Program-made: the position numbers and the translations under genes
Source of the DNA: Rhynchopus sp. YZ270_cl-10
Lineage: Eukaryota; Euglenozoa; Diplonemea; Diplonemida; Diplonemidae
Assembly (NCBI GenBank): GCA_964035575.1
Contig: OZ037884.1
Span: forward strand, 1,116,001 to 1,180,000
DNA: 64,000 nt
Direction of reading: 5' to 3'
The notes under the pieces: model-generated
What the model was told of the DNA's origin: nothing
The model's database searches: none
The model's input: only the letters and a program-made list of their open reading frames with translations
Shown: positions 33,526 to 45,630 of the stretch, piece by piece
Layout: each line of letters begins with the position of its first letter
Position numbering within the stretch: position 1 is the first letter of the stretch

Positions 33526-36222
33526 ATGCGTCTGCTTCTGCTGCTGGCGGTGTGTGTGCTGCAATGCGATGCAGAAAAGACTTATATGTTCAAGCTTAAA
33601 GCTGCCTTCCAAGGTAGTCGAGGTGACGACTTCAGTACTGATGAATCTTACACCATGACTTACTCGATCGGAACGGTATACAGTGGGGGAAAGTCGATTA
33701 GTGGCTGCCTCATATGCAAAGACAGTGGCTGCTATGCGCCCTACAACGGGGGGTTGGGGTCCTCGGGTGAGCTTTCGACACCGTCATCAACTTCACTGGA
33801 CCTCATGTTCTACTTCGAGGTTTGGGAGGATAAAAATGACTATCTCTGCGGTCTCGTCGGAACAGAGAAATCTAATGATAAGCTTTACACCCAGACGTGC
33901 CGCATATCCATGGAGGATTACACCGCCGCCGCAGGCCACGTGTACAGGTGCATCGGGGACGGGGGAAGTGCATATCTCGATGTGTACTTCCACTGGTGGT
34001 ACGACAGCACTCAGGCGCCACCGACACCATCACCACCGACACCATCACCTCCGACACCTGCACCGCCTTTGATGTGCTCTGCGTTTTCGTGCCCTGACAA
34101 CTTGTCCCCGAAAGCGGGTAATGTTGCGTGCAGCACACACCACCTCCAGGCTGACGTGTGCGGAGGGATCTCCATCCAGGATGGCTCCACAGGGTCCGCA
34201 AGGTGCTGCTCTCACAATGGTGCAGACTGTGTCACTAAAGACGCAGGAGGCAGCTGTTACGGAGATACACTCACCTACTCCGAGGCTATGGACGTGTGTG
34301 CACTTGACGGCCGTCGTCTCTGTACCCTTGCCGAGTTGTCACAGTGCTGCGGTACAGGTTGTAGTTACGACAATACCCACGTCTGGGTGTCCGACGTGGT
34401 ACTGTCCGACATGGCCCCCGTCATTTACTGTGACAAGGAGACTTGCTGCGATGTTGCACCAACTCCTGCGCCTCCGACACCTTCACCACCAACTTCTTCA
34501 CCACCAACACCTTCGCCACCGCCAGTAACAAACCCGCCAGCGACTATTCCGCCAGCACCAACTGCAGTGCCGTGCACTCGCGACGTTGTGACTGTGGTCC
34601 AGTTCACAGACAAGGATAACAGACAGCTCCCCGTGCCGCCCAGTGAGGAGACACTGTTTGGGGGTGCAGTTCAGGTTGACATGCACGTTATTATCAATGC
34701 ATACACCAATTACGGGCGTTTTGTTGATATTGGGAACGGCGTCAGCAGCGACAACTTTATTATTGGACAGTACAAAAACACAGGGTATCTGTATGTCAGC
34801 AGCACTTGGACATCACCGAAGTTACGTGTGATCAACGAAACACAGCTGCCGTTGGGAGAGACGTTTCATCTTCGGGTCATTTGCGTGCCCATTGACGACG
34901 CGACATCAACCTACTACGTGTACATCAACGGCGGATTTGTCATGGAGGGGGTCAGTGAGGCACTCAGATACGTAACTCGTTCGCAACTCTTGATTGGCGT
35001 GAGCAGCTTCACCATCGCCGGAATACCCCATATAGACCTCGACGGCAGTGTCACGAACTGTGTCATGGTAATGTGTCCTAATCCGCCAGCAACATACACA
35101 CCAGCGACTCCATCCCCACCAACACCAGCACCACAGACACCTGCACCGCCTTTGATGTGCTCTGCGTTTTCGTGCCCTGCCAAGTGGTCCCCGAAAGCGG
35201 GCAATGTTGCGTGCAGCACCACACACCAGCTCCAGGCTGACGTGTGCGGAGGGACCTCCATCAAGGATGGCTCCACAGGGTCCGCAAGGTGCTGCTCTCA
35301 CAATGGCGCAGACTGTGTCACCACAGACGCAGGAGGCAGCTGTTACGGAGATACACTCACCTACTCCCAGGCCATGGACGTGTGTGCACTTGACGGCCGT
35401 CGTCTCTGTACCGTTGCCGAGTTGACACAGTGCTGCGGTACAGGTTGTAGTTACGACTATACCCACGTCTGGGTGTCCGACGTGGTACCCGTCAGTTACT
35501 GTGACAAGGAGACTTGCTGCGATGCACCAACTCCTGCGCCTCCGACACCGTCACCACCAACACCTTCACCGCTTACACCGCCGACATACATAGGATGCTA
35601 TGAGGATACAAATCTGAGAGACCTTGACGGGGCTTCTTCATTCTGGGGAACGCACGCTTCGCCTGAGCTCTGTTCGGAGTACTGTCTCACAGCACCAGGG
35701 GCGCCGTACAGGTACATGGGGTTGCAGGATTCGACGGCGTGCATGTGCGGGAACAGCTACGGTACCTACGGGTCTGTGCCAGAGTCTGAGTGCAGCATGA
35801 GCTGTGTTCAAGACCTTTCCTCGACATGTGGGGCTGTCTGGAGGAACTCTGTGTACGAAGTCGGTAGTGTTGGTACTGCCGCTCCAGCTACGTTGGAACC
35901 AACTCCTTCACCGCTTACACCCCCGACATACATAGGATGCTATGGGGATACAAGTGTGAGAGACCTTGACGGGGCTTCTTCATTCTCGGGAACGCACGCT
36001 TCGCCTGAACTCTGTTCGGAGTACTGTCTCACAGCACCAGGGGCGCCGTTCCTGTACATGGGGCTGCAGGATTCGACGGCGTGCATGTGCGGGAACAGCT
36101 ACGGTACCTACGGGTCTGTGCCAGAGTCTGAGTGCAGTATGAGCTGTTCTCAAGACCCTTCCTCGATGTGCGGGAATCACTGGAGGAACTCTGTGTACGA
36201 AGTCGGATTTTCGGGAATGTGA
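33526..36222 (+). CDS. secreted modular protein with Cys-rich, LamG-like and two WSC domains
   Basis: 898 residues, the longest paralogue of the gene at 1633. Signal peptide MRLLLLLAVCVLQCDA; unrecognised N-domain to about 165; Cys-rich domain at 181-309; LamG-like domain at 345-516; second Cys-rich domain at 541-666; then WSC domains at about 685-781 and 800-896, separated by TPSPLTPP linkers. The WSC domains have the family pattern YIGCYxDT...ELCSEYCL...YMGLQDS.ACMCGN...ESECSMSC...NSVYEV and bind carbohydrate in other proteins. Compared with the copy at 1633, the LamG domain has moved between the Cys-rich domains and WSC domains were added. This suggests domain shuffling within the array. 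Likely extracellular or surface-bound with glycan affinity; no membrane anchor is seen. Confidence 0.88.
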   Translation: MRLLLLLAVCVLQCDAEKTYMFKLKAAFQGSRGDDFSTDESYTMTYSIGTVYSGGKSISGCLICKDSGCYAPYNGGLGSSGELSTPSSTSLDLMFYFEVWEDKNDYLCGLVGTEKSNDKLYTQTCRISMEDYTAAAGHVYRCIGDGGSAYLDVYFHWWYDSTQAPPTPSPPTPSPPTPAPPLMCSAFSCPDNLSPKAGNVACSTHHLQADVCGGISIQDGSTGSARCCSHNGADCVTKDAGGSCYGDTLTYSEAMDVCALDGRRLCTLAELSQCCGTGCSYDNTHVWVSDVVLSDMAPVIYCDKETCCDVAPTPAPPTPSPPTSSPPTPSPPPVTNPPATIPPAPTAVPCTRDVVTVVQFTDKDNRQLPVPPSEETLFGGAVQVDMHVIINAYTNYGRFVDIGNGVSSDNFIIGQYKNTGYLYVSSTWTSPKLRVINETQLPLGETFHLRVICVPIDDATSTYYVYINGGFVMEGVSEALRYVTRSQLLIGVSSFTIAGIPHIDLDGSVTNCVMVMCPNPPATYTPATPSPPTPAPQTPAPPLMCSAFSCPAKWSPKAGNVACSTTHQLQADVCGGTSIKDGSTGSARCCSHNGADCVTTDAGGSCYGDTLTYSQAMDVCALDGRRLCTVAELTQCCGTGCSYDYTHVWVSDVVPVSYCDKETCCDAPTPAPPTPSPPTPSPLTPPTYIGCYEDTNLRDLDGASSFWGTHASPELCSEYCLTAPGAPYRYMGLQDSTACMCGNSYGTYGSVPESECSMSCVQDLSSTCGAVWRNSVYEVGSVGTAAPATLEPTPSPLTPPTYIGCYGDTSVRDLDGASSFSGTHASPELCSEYCLTAPGAPFLYMGLQDSTACMCGNSYGTYGSVPESECSMSCSQDPSSMCGNHWRNSVYEVGFSGM

Positions 36223-37145
36223 GTGGCTGAGACCCCACCCCAGATTCCATAACGTTGTGAATGTCAAGAAGTATCAAGTTTAGTGGCTTGCTTGTGAGAA
36301 AAGCTTCTGATCCCGCAGCTGTTTTGTGTGTTGTTGGTTTTTGCTGTCACATTCATCTTTTTATGTTCTTTTCCCCCCTGTTTTTTATACTTTCCTCGTT
36401 TTGTGCATTTTTACGTTAAAGTGTTCATCACTATTTCACCAGGACTACCTGTGTTGAAAATATTGCATTTTGCTGTATCCTCTCAAGATAGAGGTGCCAG
36501 CGAATCCCAAGCAACTCTGGCGAGTTCTGGCGCGGAAGAGCAGAGAGCTCCTCCCGCACCGGGAATGGAACGCTAGAGTTGCCTTTTTTTATTATTATAG
36601 TTCCCTTTTGTTTTTCTGTTTTCTTCGAATGTCCTTGTGGGTTGTCTTTTTTGATTGGAAAGTACATGAAACTAAATAAAAGAAAACACCCCAAATGATT
36701 TCACATTTCACTTCACAACTTCACGAGAGGTCCGCTCTCCTGTGCTGCTGCCGCTTGGACGTTCTGCAGCGTTGCTGGTTTCGGTTGCTTCTCCCGCTTG
36801 AGCGCCTTCCCTGCATAGGGTGCGTTGGAGAGCTCGTAGCATCTGCCCTTGGGGTTCGCATCCTTCGCCGGCAGAGGCTTCCCAGTACGTTCACTAGGTA
36901 TTGGAGGGAAGATGAAGTAAGGTAGGCTTTCCAAGGTCGTGTGGTAGGGTAAGGTAGGTAGTTAGCTTCTGCACATACATCTATCTAAGCTGTTGGGGGT
37001 GTTGCGGAGCATGGTTGGGTTGAGTGAAGGACGTGACACTTTCCGCTCACAAAAGTAGTGTGCGTAAAAGGATTTATGAAAATATCAGAAAATTACCTTC
37101 ATGTTTTTTTGCAGATAAACACATATTTCTCTAAAAGTTCAAACC
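36223..37145. other. shared 3' flank and upstream region of GILT copy 2
   Basis: 36240-36600 repeats the 3' flank of the other secreted-protein genes. 36910-37145 repeats the region upstream of GILT copy 1. Between these, 36713-36934 is open on the minus strand with a coding-like composition (GKPLPAKDANPKGRCYELSN). It differs from the segment at the equivalent place before copy 1, so two different fragments seem to have been joined here. Confidence 0.5.
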
Positions 37146-37775
37146 ATGCAGACCCTCCAGGCTGTTGTGTTGGCGTCCCTCGCGTTTGTGTCCGTCTCCG
37201 CCCAGGAGAAGACGAACGTGACTTGGTACACTGAGGCTATGTGACCCGGATGCCAGGAGTCCATGGACCCCGTGATGAAAGTGCTCAAGGGGGACGGGAT
37301 TCTGACGATTATGAACTGGGACTACGTGCCGTACGGGAACGCACGTAACGAGAGCGGTAGGATTGTGTGCCAGCACGGGAGGACTGAGTGCACTGGGAAC
37401 ATGGCTGAGGCGTGTGTGATGGACATTACCAAGTACGACGTGCTCACCTACATGACGTTCGCTGAGTGTGTGGAGAGCACCAACGAGAAGCTGACGGAAC
37501 TGCAGAAGTGTGCCGAGAAGCAGAACCTCGACTGGTCCGCCATCCAGACCTGCATGTCTGGCAGCCAGGGGGCGAACCTCATCAACATTGCGGGGAAGAA
37601 GACTGAGAAGCAGAACATCCCCTACACCCCGTACTTCTTTGGCCACGGGAAGGAGATCAAGAACCCCAGCCACATCACCAAGATTGTGTGCAACCTGTGG
37701 ACAGGAACCAAGCCGGGATGCTGCAAAGACACGAACGACTCTCCGGCACTGAACATCACGCGTTCGTCCGCGTGA
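37146..37775 (+). CDS. GILT-family lysosomal thiol reductase, candidate selenoprotein (copy 2)
   Basis: Nearly identical to the gene at 31680: 209 codons including the in-frame TGA at 37242-37244, again exactly at the first cysteine of CxxC (U-P-G-C), with the CQHG...C signature intact. The only coding differences I see are in one short patch near the C-terminus (DSPALN here, DSPTSN in copy 1). The patch matches the decayed 3' copies at 32560 and 38030 and so may reflect gene conversion. The two copies are too recent to count as independent evidence for selenocysteine. A start at the downstream ATG (37263) would lose both the signal peptide and the active site. Confidence 0.82.
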
Positions 37776-38865
37776 ACCCTCGTGGTGTTTACTGAAGGAA
37801 ACTGTCGTTCCATGATAAAAACAAAATGGCACATAGTGTGCAAATGACGACAAGTGTTTTGTCCGTTCTTTGGTCAAATGTTACATTTCTTGAGCTTTCT
37901 GGGGTGGCAGTCCTTTTTGCGAAGCGGCTTTTTCGGTGCACAAGGCTTGTCCGATCCCCAAGATCGTGTGCAACCTGTGGACAGGAACCAAGCCGGGATG
38001 CTGCACAGTCACGAACGACTCTCCGGCACTGAACATCACGTGTTCGTCCGCGTGAACCCTCGGTGTTTACTCTAGGAAACTGTTGTTCTATGATAAAACA
38101 AATACCCAGTTTTTTCTCTTTTTTTTTGTTGTGTACCGCCCTCGTTCTCTTACGGTACGGGCCAGTCATTAGGTTTCCTTTTTACATCTTCTGTTGTTGG
38201 CCGCAGGGTACTTGTGCTTTCATCCGGATGGCTGGCATCGTACGTGGGTCAGTCGGAGGTGCCTGCATTAATAACTTCACTTTTTTACACTTTCTTATCG
38301 TGGCGTGCTTTGCACCAATCACCTTTTATGGTGTGTGTGTTGTGCGGAGGCATTGCTGTTTGTGAATGCGCGTGGCATATAGTGTACATATGAAGACAAA
38401 TGTTTTGTCCGTTCTTTGGTTAAATGTTATATTTCTTGAGCTTTCTGGGGTGGGGGTCCTTTTTGCGAAGCGGCTTTTCTGGTGCACAGGCTTGTCCGAT
38501 AGCCACCTGCCCTGTAACGGAGCTGTGTGGCCGTGTCTGCATGCTTTTGTGAAGACACAAACACTTTAGACGTTTTCTTGAAAAACGGATCGTTTGTTGC
38601 TCTGATGGGGTGGGTCTCTGCACCACCCCCTTTCATGCACACGGCGTGAGCAGTGAAGTTACAGACCACTGGCTTCCGGACATACACTGCGACCACTCAT
38701 TAGCTGCACTCACAGCCCCCACCCTTTTTTTACCTTGCACAAATAAACGTTATAAAAAAGACACCCCCTCCCACCCTCCCACCCTCCCTCCTCTCACTCT
38801 GCACTTCTTCCCCCCCACTCTCACTCCCCGCTCCCCCTACAGCCTTATCCACATAACGACACCTG
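37776..38865. other. mosaic of duplicated pieces; promoter of next gene
   Basis: The order is parallel to that after copy 1: decayed GILT end at 37959-38108; an extra GTCAGTCGGAGGTGCCTGC module at 38188-38289; the tubulin-promoter-like module at 38284-38395; the 240-bp module at 38465-38703. Then AAACGTTATAAAAAAGACACC at about 38748 is a TATA-like promoter, and a C/T-rich leader runs up to 38865. Confidence 0.65.
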
Positions 38866-39672
38866 ATGAGAGTCGCCGTCCTCTCTGTGTGCCTTGGGGT
38901 GTGCAGTGCGTGGCCTGGACTTGGAGAACGGAACACTGATGCGTCAAGGATTGGGCCTGACTGTACTGTTAACGCACATGGACAGGCGACTGGACAGTGC
39001 CCGAATATGAAGCAACCCGATGCCCCTGGACCAGCACCTACTCAGGCACATGAGTGGCCGGAGCAGTTCATTGTGGATTGGAAGTTCTATTTTCTGATGG
39101 ACGAGGCAGACAAACCGCCCTACGCATCTGGCGCACCGTCGAGCCCACACAACGTCACCAAGGGCACAACATGGTACCAGGTCGTCAACAGCGAGGTGCG
39201 CAACATGCGTGAGTCCTATGAATCATACTGCATTCCGGTCTTCGGCGATCCCACCGCACCCATGGGTGTCCGCAACGACTACTCCTGCGACTTCATCAAC
39301 GTCGGCGCCACCAACACCAGCTACGTCGTGACCCACGAGGACAGGCCAGAAGGGGTTCCAGAGTGCTGCATCATCGGCAGGCCCTTCCACCCACCCCCAC
39401 AGGACTTCCACAAAGCAATGCCGGTGAAGTGGACAGAAACCATCTCAGGGCAGACCGTCGATTGGGGAGCGATCTACGACAAGGACGCAGGGATCTTCAA
39501 CTACGGGTTCACCTCCAACTCGACACCGTACGTCTTCTACATGAAAGGCGTTCCGTGGATTGCGAACTGGATGTGGCAGCCTTTCGAGAACTTCCGTACC
39601 GTTGCACCGCCTGCAGAGGTCTGGAACATCCCGCACTCCTGCGCTTCTGCCACTGCGTGCCCCGGGTGGTGA
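38866..39672 (+). CDS. secreted protein of unknown family
   Basis: 268 residues with a signal peptide (MRVAVLSVCLGVCSA) and no transmembrane segment. The body has paired cysteines, several N-x-S/T sites (NVT, NTS, NST) and conserved-looking blocks: CCIIGRPFHPPPQDF, DWGAIYDKDAGIFNYGF, PYVFYMKGVPWI, and a C-terminal WNIPHSCASATACPGW. The block order faintly recalls ependymin-related proteins (beta-rich, ending in a xIPxxC motif), but I am not confident. It follows the GILT/secreted-protein array, and its promoter is duplicated inside that array at 33.08 kb, so it may be co-expressed with those genes. No lesion seen. Confidence 0.8.
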   Translation: MRVAVLSVCLGVCSAWPGLGERNTDASRIGPDCTVNAHGQATGQCPNMKQPDAPGPAPTQAHEWPEQFIVDWKFYFLMDEADKPPYASGAPSSPHNVTKGTTWYQVVNSEVRNMRESYESYCIPVFGDPTAPMGVRNDYSCDFINVGATNTSYVVTHEDRPEGVPECCIIGRPFHPPPQDFHKAMPVKWTETISGQTVDWGAIYDKDAGIFNYGFTSNSTPYVFYMKGVPWIANWMWQPFENFRTVAPPAEVWNIPHSCASATACPGW

Positions 39673-39972
39673 TAGTGAGAATTTGTTTGATGTGATGATA
39701 GAGAGAGGAGAGACTACAGGTTCATCTTAATCTTTGCCACATGATGCCCAGGAGTGTACTATTTACCCTTCTAGTGGCTCTGTTGGGGTTCAATTTTCGA
39801 GAGGAAAAAAAGATGAGTGCCTTAGTGTTGCTCCCTGGAGTTTTTCTCGTAAGTTCGCCACTGTGATGTTTTATTTTTAGGATTTACTAAGGTGGCTGGG
39901 GGGTGGCATCAAAACAAAAAACGCGGACAATGTCCGCGTTTTTGGGGAATTTCAGACCCCCCCCTCCCCCCA

Positions 39973-40410
<438 letters not shown>

Positions 40411-42364
40411 TGCCTCCCCCCCCCAAAACGCGGACATTTTTTGTTTTTTTTTCCCCTATTTTTTGCTGGTTTTTGGGTGACGGGGTGCAAATTCGTGACC
40501 CAAAACACAGTTTTTTGGCATTTCCGGAATCCGTCCAGAAAGTGGTGGGGTCAATCTCGAAAATTGGACAATTTTTTGACCACTTAAATTTTTGAAAATA
40601 TGAGCCCGGTCACTAATACGTGGGGCCCATTTTCGGCCAAAAAATGCTGCTGAAAAAAATTTTCTGGTGAAAATTTTTCAGCCCCAAAACATGCCGCGAT
40701 TGGCATTTCCGGAATCTGTCCGCGCTGTGGTGGGGTCAATTTGCCGAAATGGCCAAGTTCTTGGTTTTGGTCAAAATGAGTGTAAGGTAAAGGGGACAAG
40801 GTAAATCCCACAACCCAGATTTTCTCTCTCTGATGCTGAAACCATGGAAATGTGCAAAAACACCGGCATTTGCATTTCCGGAATCCGTCCGTTCTGTGGT
40901 GGGGTCAATTTGCCAAAATGGACAAGTTCTTGATTTTGGTCAAAACCCGTCAGTGTAAGGTAAAGGGGTCCAAGTGTTTGCCTGTAGAAGCACATGGTAG
41001 CAGGGGTTTAAGGGCCCCCCATTCGTGTACATTTTGCAAAAAAACGCGGGCATCTTGTATTTTTTATTTTGCCCGAAAACACCGGCATTTGCATTTCCTG
41101 AATCCGCCGGTTCTGTGGTGGGGTCAATTTGCCGAAATGGACGAGTTTTTATAAATTTTGGTCAAAATCGTGTACGACCCCAGTGAAGAAAAAAATTTTC
41201 GAGGAAAAAAAAACCCCAAAATGTCCGCGTTTTCTGGAATTTCAGACCCCCCCCCCTCTAGGGAGCGCGGCGAGGCCCTTTTTTCTGTAACACTCAACAA
41301 AAAATCATGAAAACGTGTAAAAAAAATATCCGAAAACACAAAACCACCCCAGAAAACACATTTGTGGGACTATTTCTTACTTTTTGATGCCTTTTGGCAC
41401 TTTCCCCCCCGATTTTTTGACACTTTTTGACACGTTTTCACCCAATTTTCCCCTTCTCTGAGGGTATTTGATAACAGGGCGATTTATAGAAAAATTCAAA
41501 AATTTAAAATAGTCCAAAACAAGAGGAAAAGTGGTTTTTTCCAGTCAGATGTGTGCACAGAGTGATTTCCGTGGGGTTTTGGGGCCAAAAGTCCAGTTTT
41601 TTCAATGTATTCGCCGAAAATATTGAATTTTTTTTATACACAAAAACCACATTTTAGCCGGGAGGAGCAAACCATTACAAAACCATTACACACTTTCTAT
41701 TTGGACCTCCGGGCACCAAAATCGACCAGAAAATGGTTGTAAATACGATTTTTCAACCCCCATAAGGTATCTAAGATCAACCCCGGGGGTATTGGTGCCT
41801 TCTATGGACGTTTTGTGGGCGATTTTTGGGTTTTGGGGTGACGAAAAGGGCTCAAAAACGAGGTAAAAACTGCCCCCTTTTCTGTCTCATCCACTCAAAT
41901 ACACGCTCGGGCCCCAATCTGGACGCCCAAAAGCTTCGAAACCTACATATTTCCACTGCCGGACCTCACCGGAGGGGATGTGGGGTGGTTTTCGGCACCT
42001 TAGAAGAAAAACTGTGCTCCCGGATCCAGTTTTTTGAAAGCATTACATTCCTGAAGGAAATCTTACTAAAATCTTACTATTTTCGAAGCCGTTTTTTCGA
42101 AAAAAAGTGATTTTTTTTCGAAAATAAACGCTCAGTTTTGGTTGTTTGGTGGTTCATTGGGCAGAATCGACGAATTTTAGGCCACTTTGGGACCAGGTAG
42201 ACCCACCTTGGCGGGTTTTATGACTTTTTTTCAAAAAATTCTTGAAAAAACACGAGCGTTACAGAGGGTCCTTAAGGATTTCCTTAAGGGCTGTGCCCCC
42301 TACCCCCCCCCTCCCCCCCCAAAAACGCGGACATTGTCCGCGTTTTTTGTTTTGATGCCATCCC

Positions 42365-43855
42365 TGGCTAAACCTTTATTTTTTCTTCTTGGCCAGGATT
42401 TTGTTTCCCCCGCGTGTGTGACGTATGTGTTTCGTCCATTTTGCAATTTATTTTTATCAGCGACCTTTTCTCTTCAGAGGTCCACCTCGGCGAATGTATT
42501 TCAGGTCAAATTTTTTTCTTCTTTTTTTTGGGCCTTGCCCACTGAGGTATTTTGCAACTATTCGATTTCTGTTTTATGTTGTCTCAACTTCACTATTTTC
42601 CAGAAAATGGTGTGATTCAGGGGGTACGGACAACCCACGGACAACCCACGGACAACCCACGGAAGAACCACGGGGGAACCACGGAGAACTGTTTCGGGCT
42701 ATATTAATATTTGCGGAGCACCTTCGGGAGAACCACGGGGGAACCACGGAGAATCCGTTTGGGTGATCACACCATAAAAGCTTTTTTTTTCCGTCAAATT
42801 ACCATTTTCTAGCGACGTGGAACCCTCTTTTTGAGTAGTGATTCCGTCTTTTTTCTCACCTTCTTTTTCGCGTTCGGTTTAGCACACAAAAACAAGATGA
42901 CCATTTTTTTTTTTAACGGTTGTGGGAGCCACACCAACGAAGTGGTACTTCTCGTCTAAAAGTTACTAAGGGGGGGTCTTGTATTTCACCCCAAGTAACC
43001 TCAAGAAAAAAAAACTGCATTTTGTTTTTGTGCATGTGCCGTTACAGCAAATCAGTCTCAAAGCACCACCCCTCTGTCCCTTTTCTTTGTCAATACTGTA
43101 GTGTCGAGGCCCCCTTTTTTTCAAGGTACACTGTCACGAGAGGGCTTTGTATTTCAAGACAACTTTTTTTTAGTCTCAATTCCCAATTTATTTTTTCCAA
43201 AGACTAAGCAACGAGGCTTAGGTTCTCCTTGCCGACCAGTGTAGTCTAGCTTGCCCAAACTGCTAGTGCATCGGCACTACCTATTTAATTTTGAAAATTT
43301 TCTTGCTAGTGCCGGGCACTACCACTGGCACTACCACTTTTTTTTTTCTTTTTTCAGAAAGTTTACACTTGCCAGACACGCAGAGACATAAGCTTCTGAG
43401 AGTGACCAGAACTGGCCTCATGAACAAAGTGACCCCGTCACAGCCAAAACGCGACTCAATTGATCAAACGCCGAAGGAAAAGGAAACATGCAGCATGGCG
43501 AAATAATAAAAGTAGCGTACCGTGCGTCTGCGGCGCAAATTTGCAACCCACCTTCCCATGACATCGTATGGCTGTAAAAATGTACAATTTTAAGCGCAGT
43601 TTTTTGAATTATTGCGTACCCTGGATTCGCCAGGAACCTTGATGCTATGACCACCGTTTCTTTTTGTACATGTACTGAGGTTACTGATAATTCGTGTCTG
43701 GTGCAAATATCAATGAAGTTGAACTCCGCAGTTGGATACCCGAGGAATTCTCACATTCCGCCGGGGCCCCGAATTTGAGCTGGGCCGGGCTCGACCGAGT
43801 TTTGAACCTAGGGTTTTTATTATTTTTTTTTTAGTTGCAAAAAAGTGGTAGTGCA
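42365..43855. other. spacer between the two 2.4 kb elements
   Basis: No gene is supported. It includes a short degenerate repeat of GGACAACCCAC and ACCACGGGGGAACCACGGAG units at 42625-42755, a TGTATTTCAAG module at 43120-43165, a CTAAGC...GCTTAG hairpin at 43202-43230, and GCTAGTGC/GCACTACC inverted motifs at 43262-43340. Confidence 0.5.
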
Positions 43856-44136
43856 TGGGGTGGCATCAAAACAAAAAACGCGGACAATGTCCGCGTTTTT
43901 GGGGAATTTCAGACCCCCCCCTCCCCCCCAAAACGCGGACATTTTTTGTTTTTTTTTCCCCTATTTTTTGCTGGTTTTTGGGTGACGGGGTGCAAATTCG
44001 TGACCCAAAACACAGTTTTTTGGCATTTCCGGAATCCGTCCAGAAAGTGGTGGGGTCAATCTCGAAAATTGGACAATTTTTTGACCACTTAAATTTTTGA
44101 AAATATGAGCCCGGTCACTAATACGTGGGGCCCATT

Positions 44137-45630
44137 TTGCAGCGTTTCCTGGGCTGCGGGGTAGGGGGCGATAACACGTGATTGTGCACGATGACGCACG
44201 ATGACGCACGATGACAACACGATTTCACTTTTTTTTGTTTTTTTAGTGGTGGTTTCACTGGTTTTCACTGGTACTATGGTACTATGGTACTATGGTACTA
44301 TGGTACTATGGTACTATGGTACTATGGTACTATGGTACTATGGTACTATGGTACTATGGTACTATGGTACTATGGTACTATGGTACTATGGTACTATGGT
44401 ACTATGGTACTATGGTACTATGGTACTATGGTACTATGGTACTATGGTACTATGGTACTATGGTACTATGGTACTATGGTACTATGGTACTATGGTACTA
44501 TGGTACTATGGTACTATGGTACTATGGTACTATGGTACTATGGTACTATGGTACTATGGTACTATGGTACTATGGTACTATGGTACTATGGTACTATGGT
44601 ACTATGGTACTATGGTACTATGGTACTATGGTACTATGGTACTATGGTACTATGGTACTATGGTACTATGGTACTATGGTACTATGGTACTATGGTACTA
44701 TGGTACTATGGTACTATGGTACTATGGTACTATGGTACTATGGTACTATGGTACTATGGTACTATGGTACTATGGTACTATGGTACTATGGTACTATGGT
44801 ACTATGGTACTATGGTGTGGATGCTTCAATGCAACACTAAACTTTGATACTAAGAGACACAAGTAACTTTTCCTCCCAACATGTGCGCACAGATTCCACC
44901 CTCCCCCTCCCAGCCCTAGTGGTGCAATCCCGTGAAACCACCACTTATTAAAATAAAGTGAAATCGCGTTCACATGCCTTTCTCTAAATGTCGTCCCCGT
45001 CCCCAGATTCGGGCGAACTCGATTTTTTCCCGCATTTTTTTCCCGCCTTCTCCACTGCATTTTTGGTGTCCACAGCGGCTCAGAGGAGCCCGAAAAAAAA
45101 ATACTTTGTGTGGATGAGACCGTGACGCCCCGACGTATGGCGACATCGACCTCGCTCTCGTCTCCGTGAGAGGGTTACGGAGGTCAAGTCGCACCCTTTA
45201 TGATTAGTTGATCGGGGGTGTTGATATGGTCTAAAATCCCTCCACCCATCATCCAGACATGACCCAGGTTGTGTTCAATTGGGTCGAATTTTCACAGTGC
45301 TTCCCAAATTTGTCAGGGAGGCCGCGCAAAGCGCAAAAACCCGGGAAAAGGGCACAAAAATCACACAAAAAAGACGCGAGAAGGGCGGGAAAAAAACCGG
45401 TCCCCAGCCGAAAAAACCCGGAAAATAGGATCGTCACGGTTGAAGCCTGTCGTGTTGTTATCGTGCGTCACCGACGAGACAAGCTGAGGAAGGTGCAGGG
45501 TGATTGGCTGCGAAACCCCCCAATTTCCCCCTAAAAAAAGTGCACCAGAGCGATGACGCACGATAACGCACGATGACGCACGATGACACGCGATTATGCA
45601 CGATAACTGAGCCTGAAAACGCTGCACATT
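44137..45630. mobile_element. nested element with (GGTACTAT)n satellite
   Basis: About 1.5 kb absent from copy A at the same point (CCCATTTT|CGGCC). The ends are inverted GCAGCGTTT / AAACGCTGC, with subterminal clusters of ACGATGACGCACGATGACGC at left and right. CATTTT occurs on both sides as a possible target duplication. The interior after the satellite has no recognisable gene. Confidence 0.7.
44270..44816. repeat. (GGTACTAT)n satellite, about 68 copies
   Basis: A perfect 8-bp array of about 546 bp, the second longest in the window, containing GTAC in each unit. All forward frames stay open and give artefactual MVLWYYGT repeats. Confidence 0.95.

Noticed and set aside
36850-36862. Pol III B box GGTTCGCATCC
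   Set aside because: No A box or tRNA fold; it lies within a possible minus-strand coding fragment.
44201-44866. Open frames of 180-220 codons across the GGTACTAT array
   Set aside because: Artefact of a stop-free 8-bp satellite.
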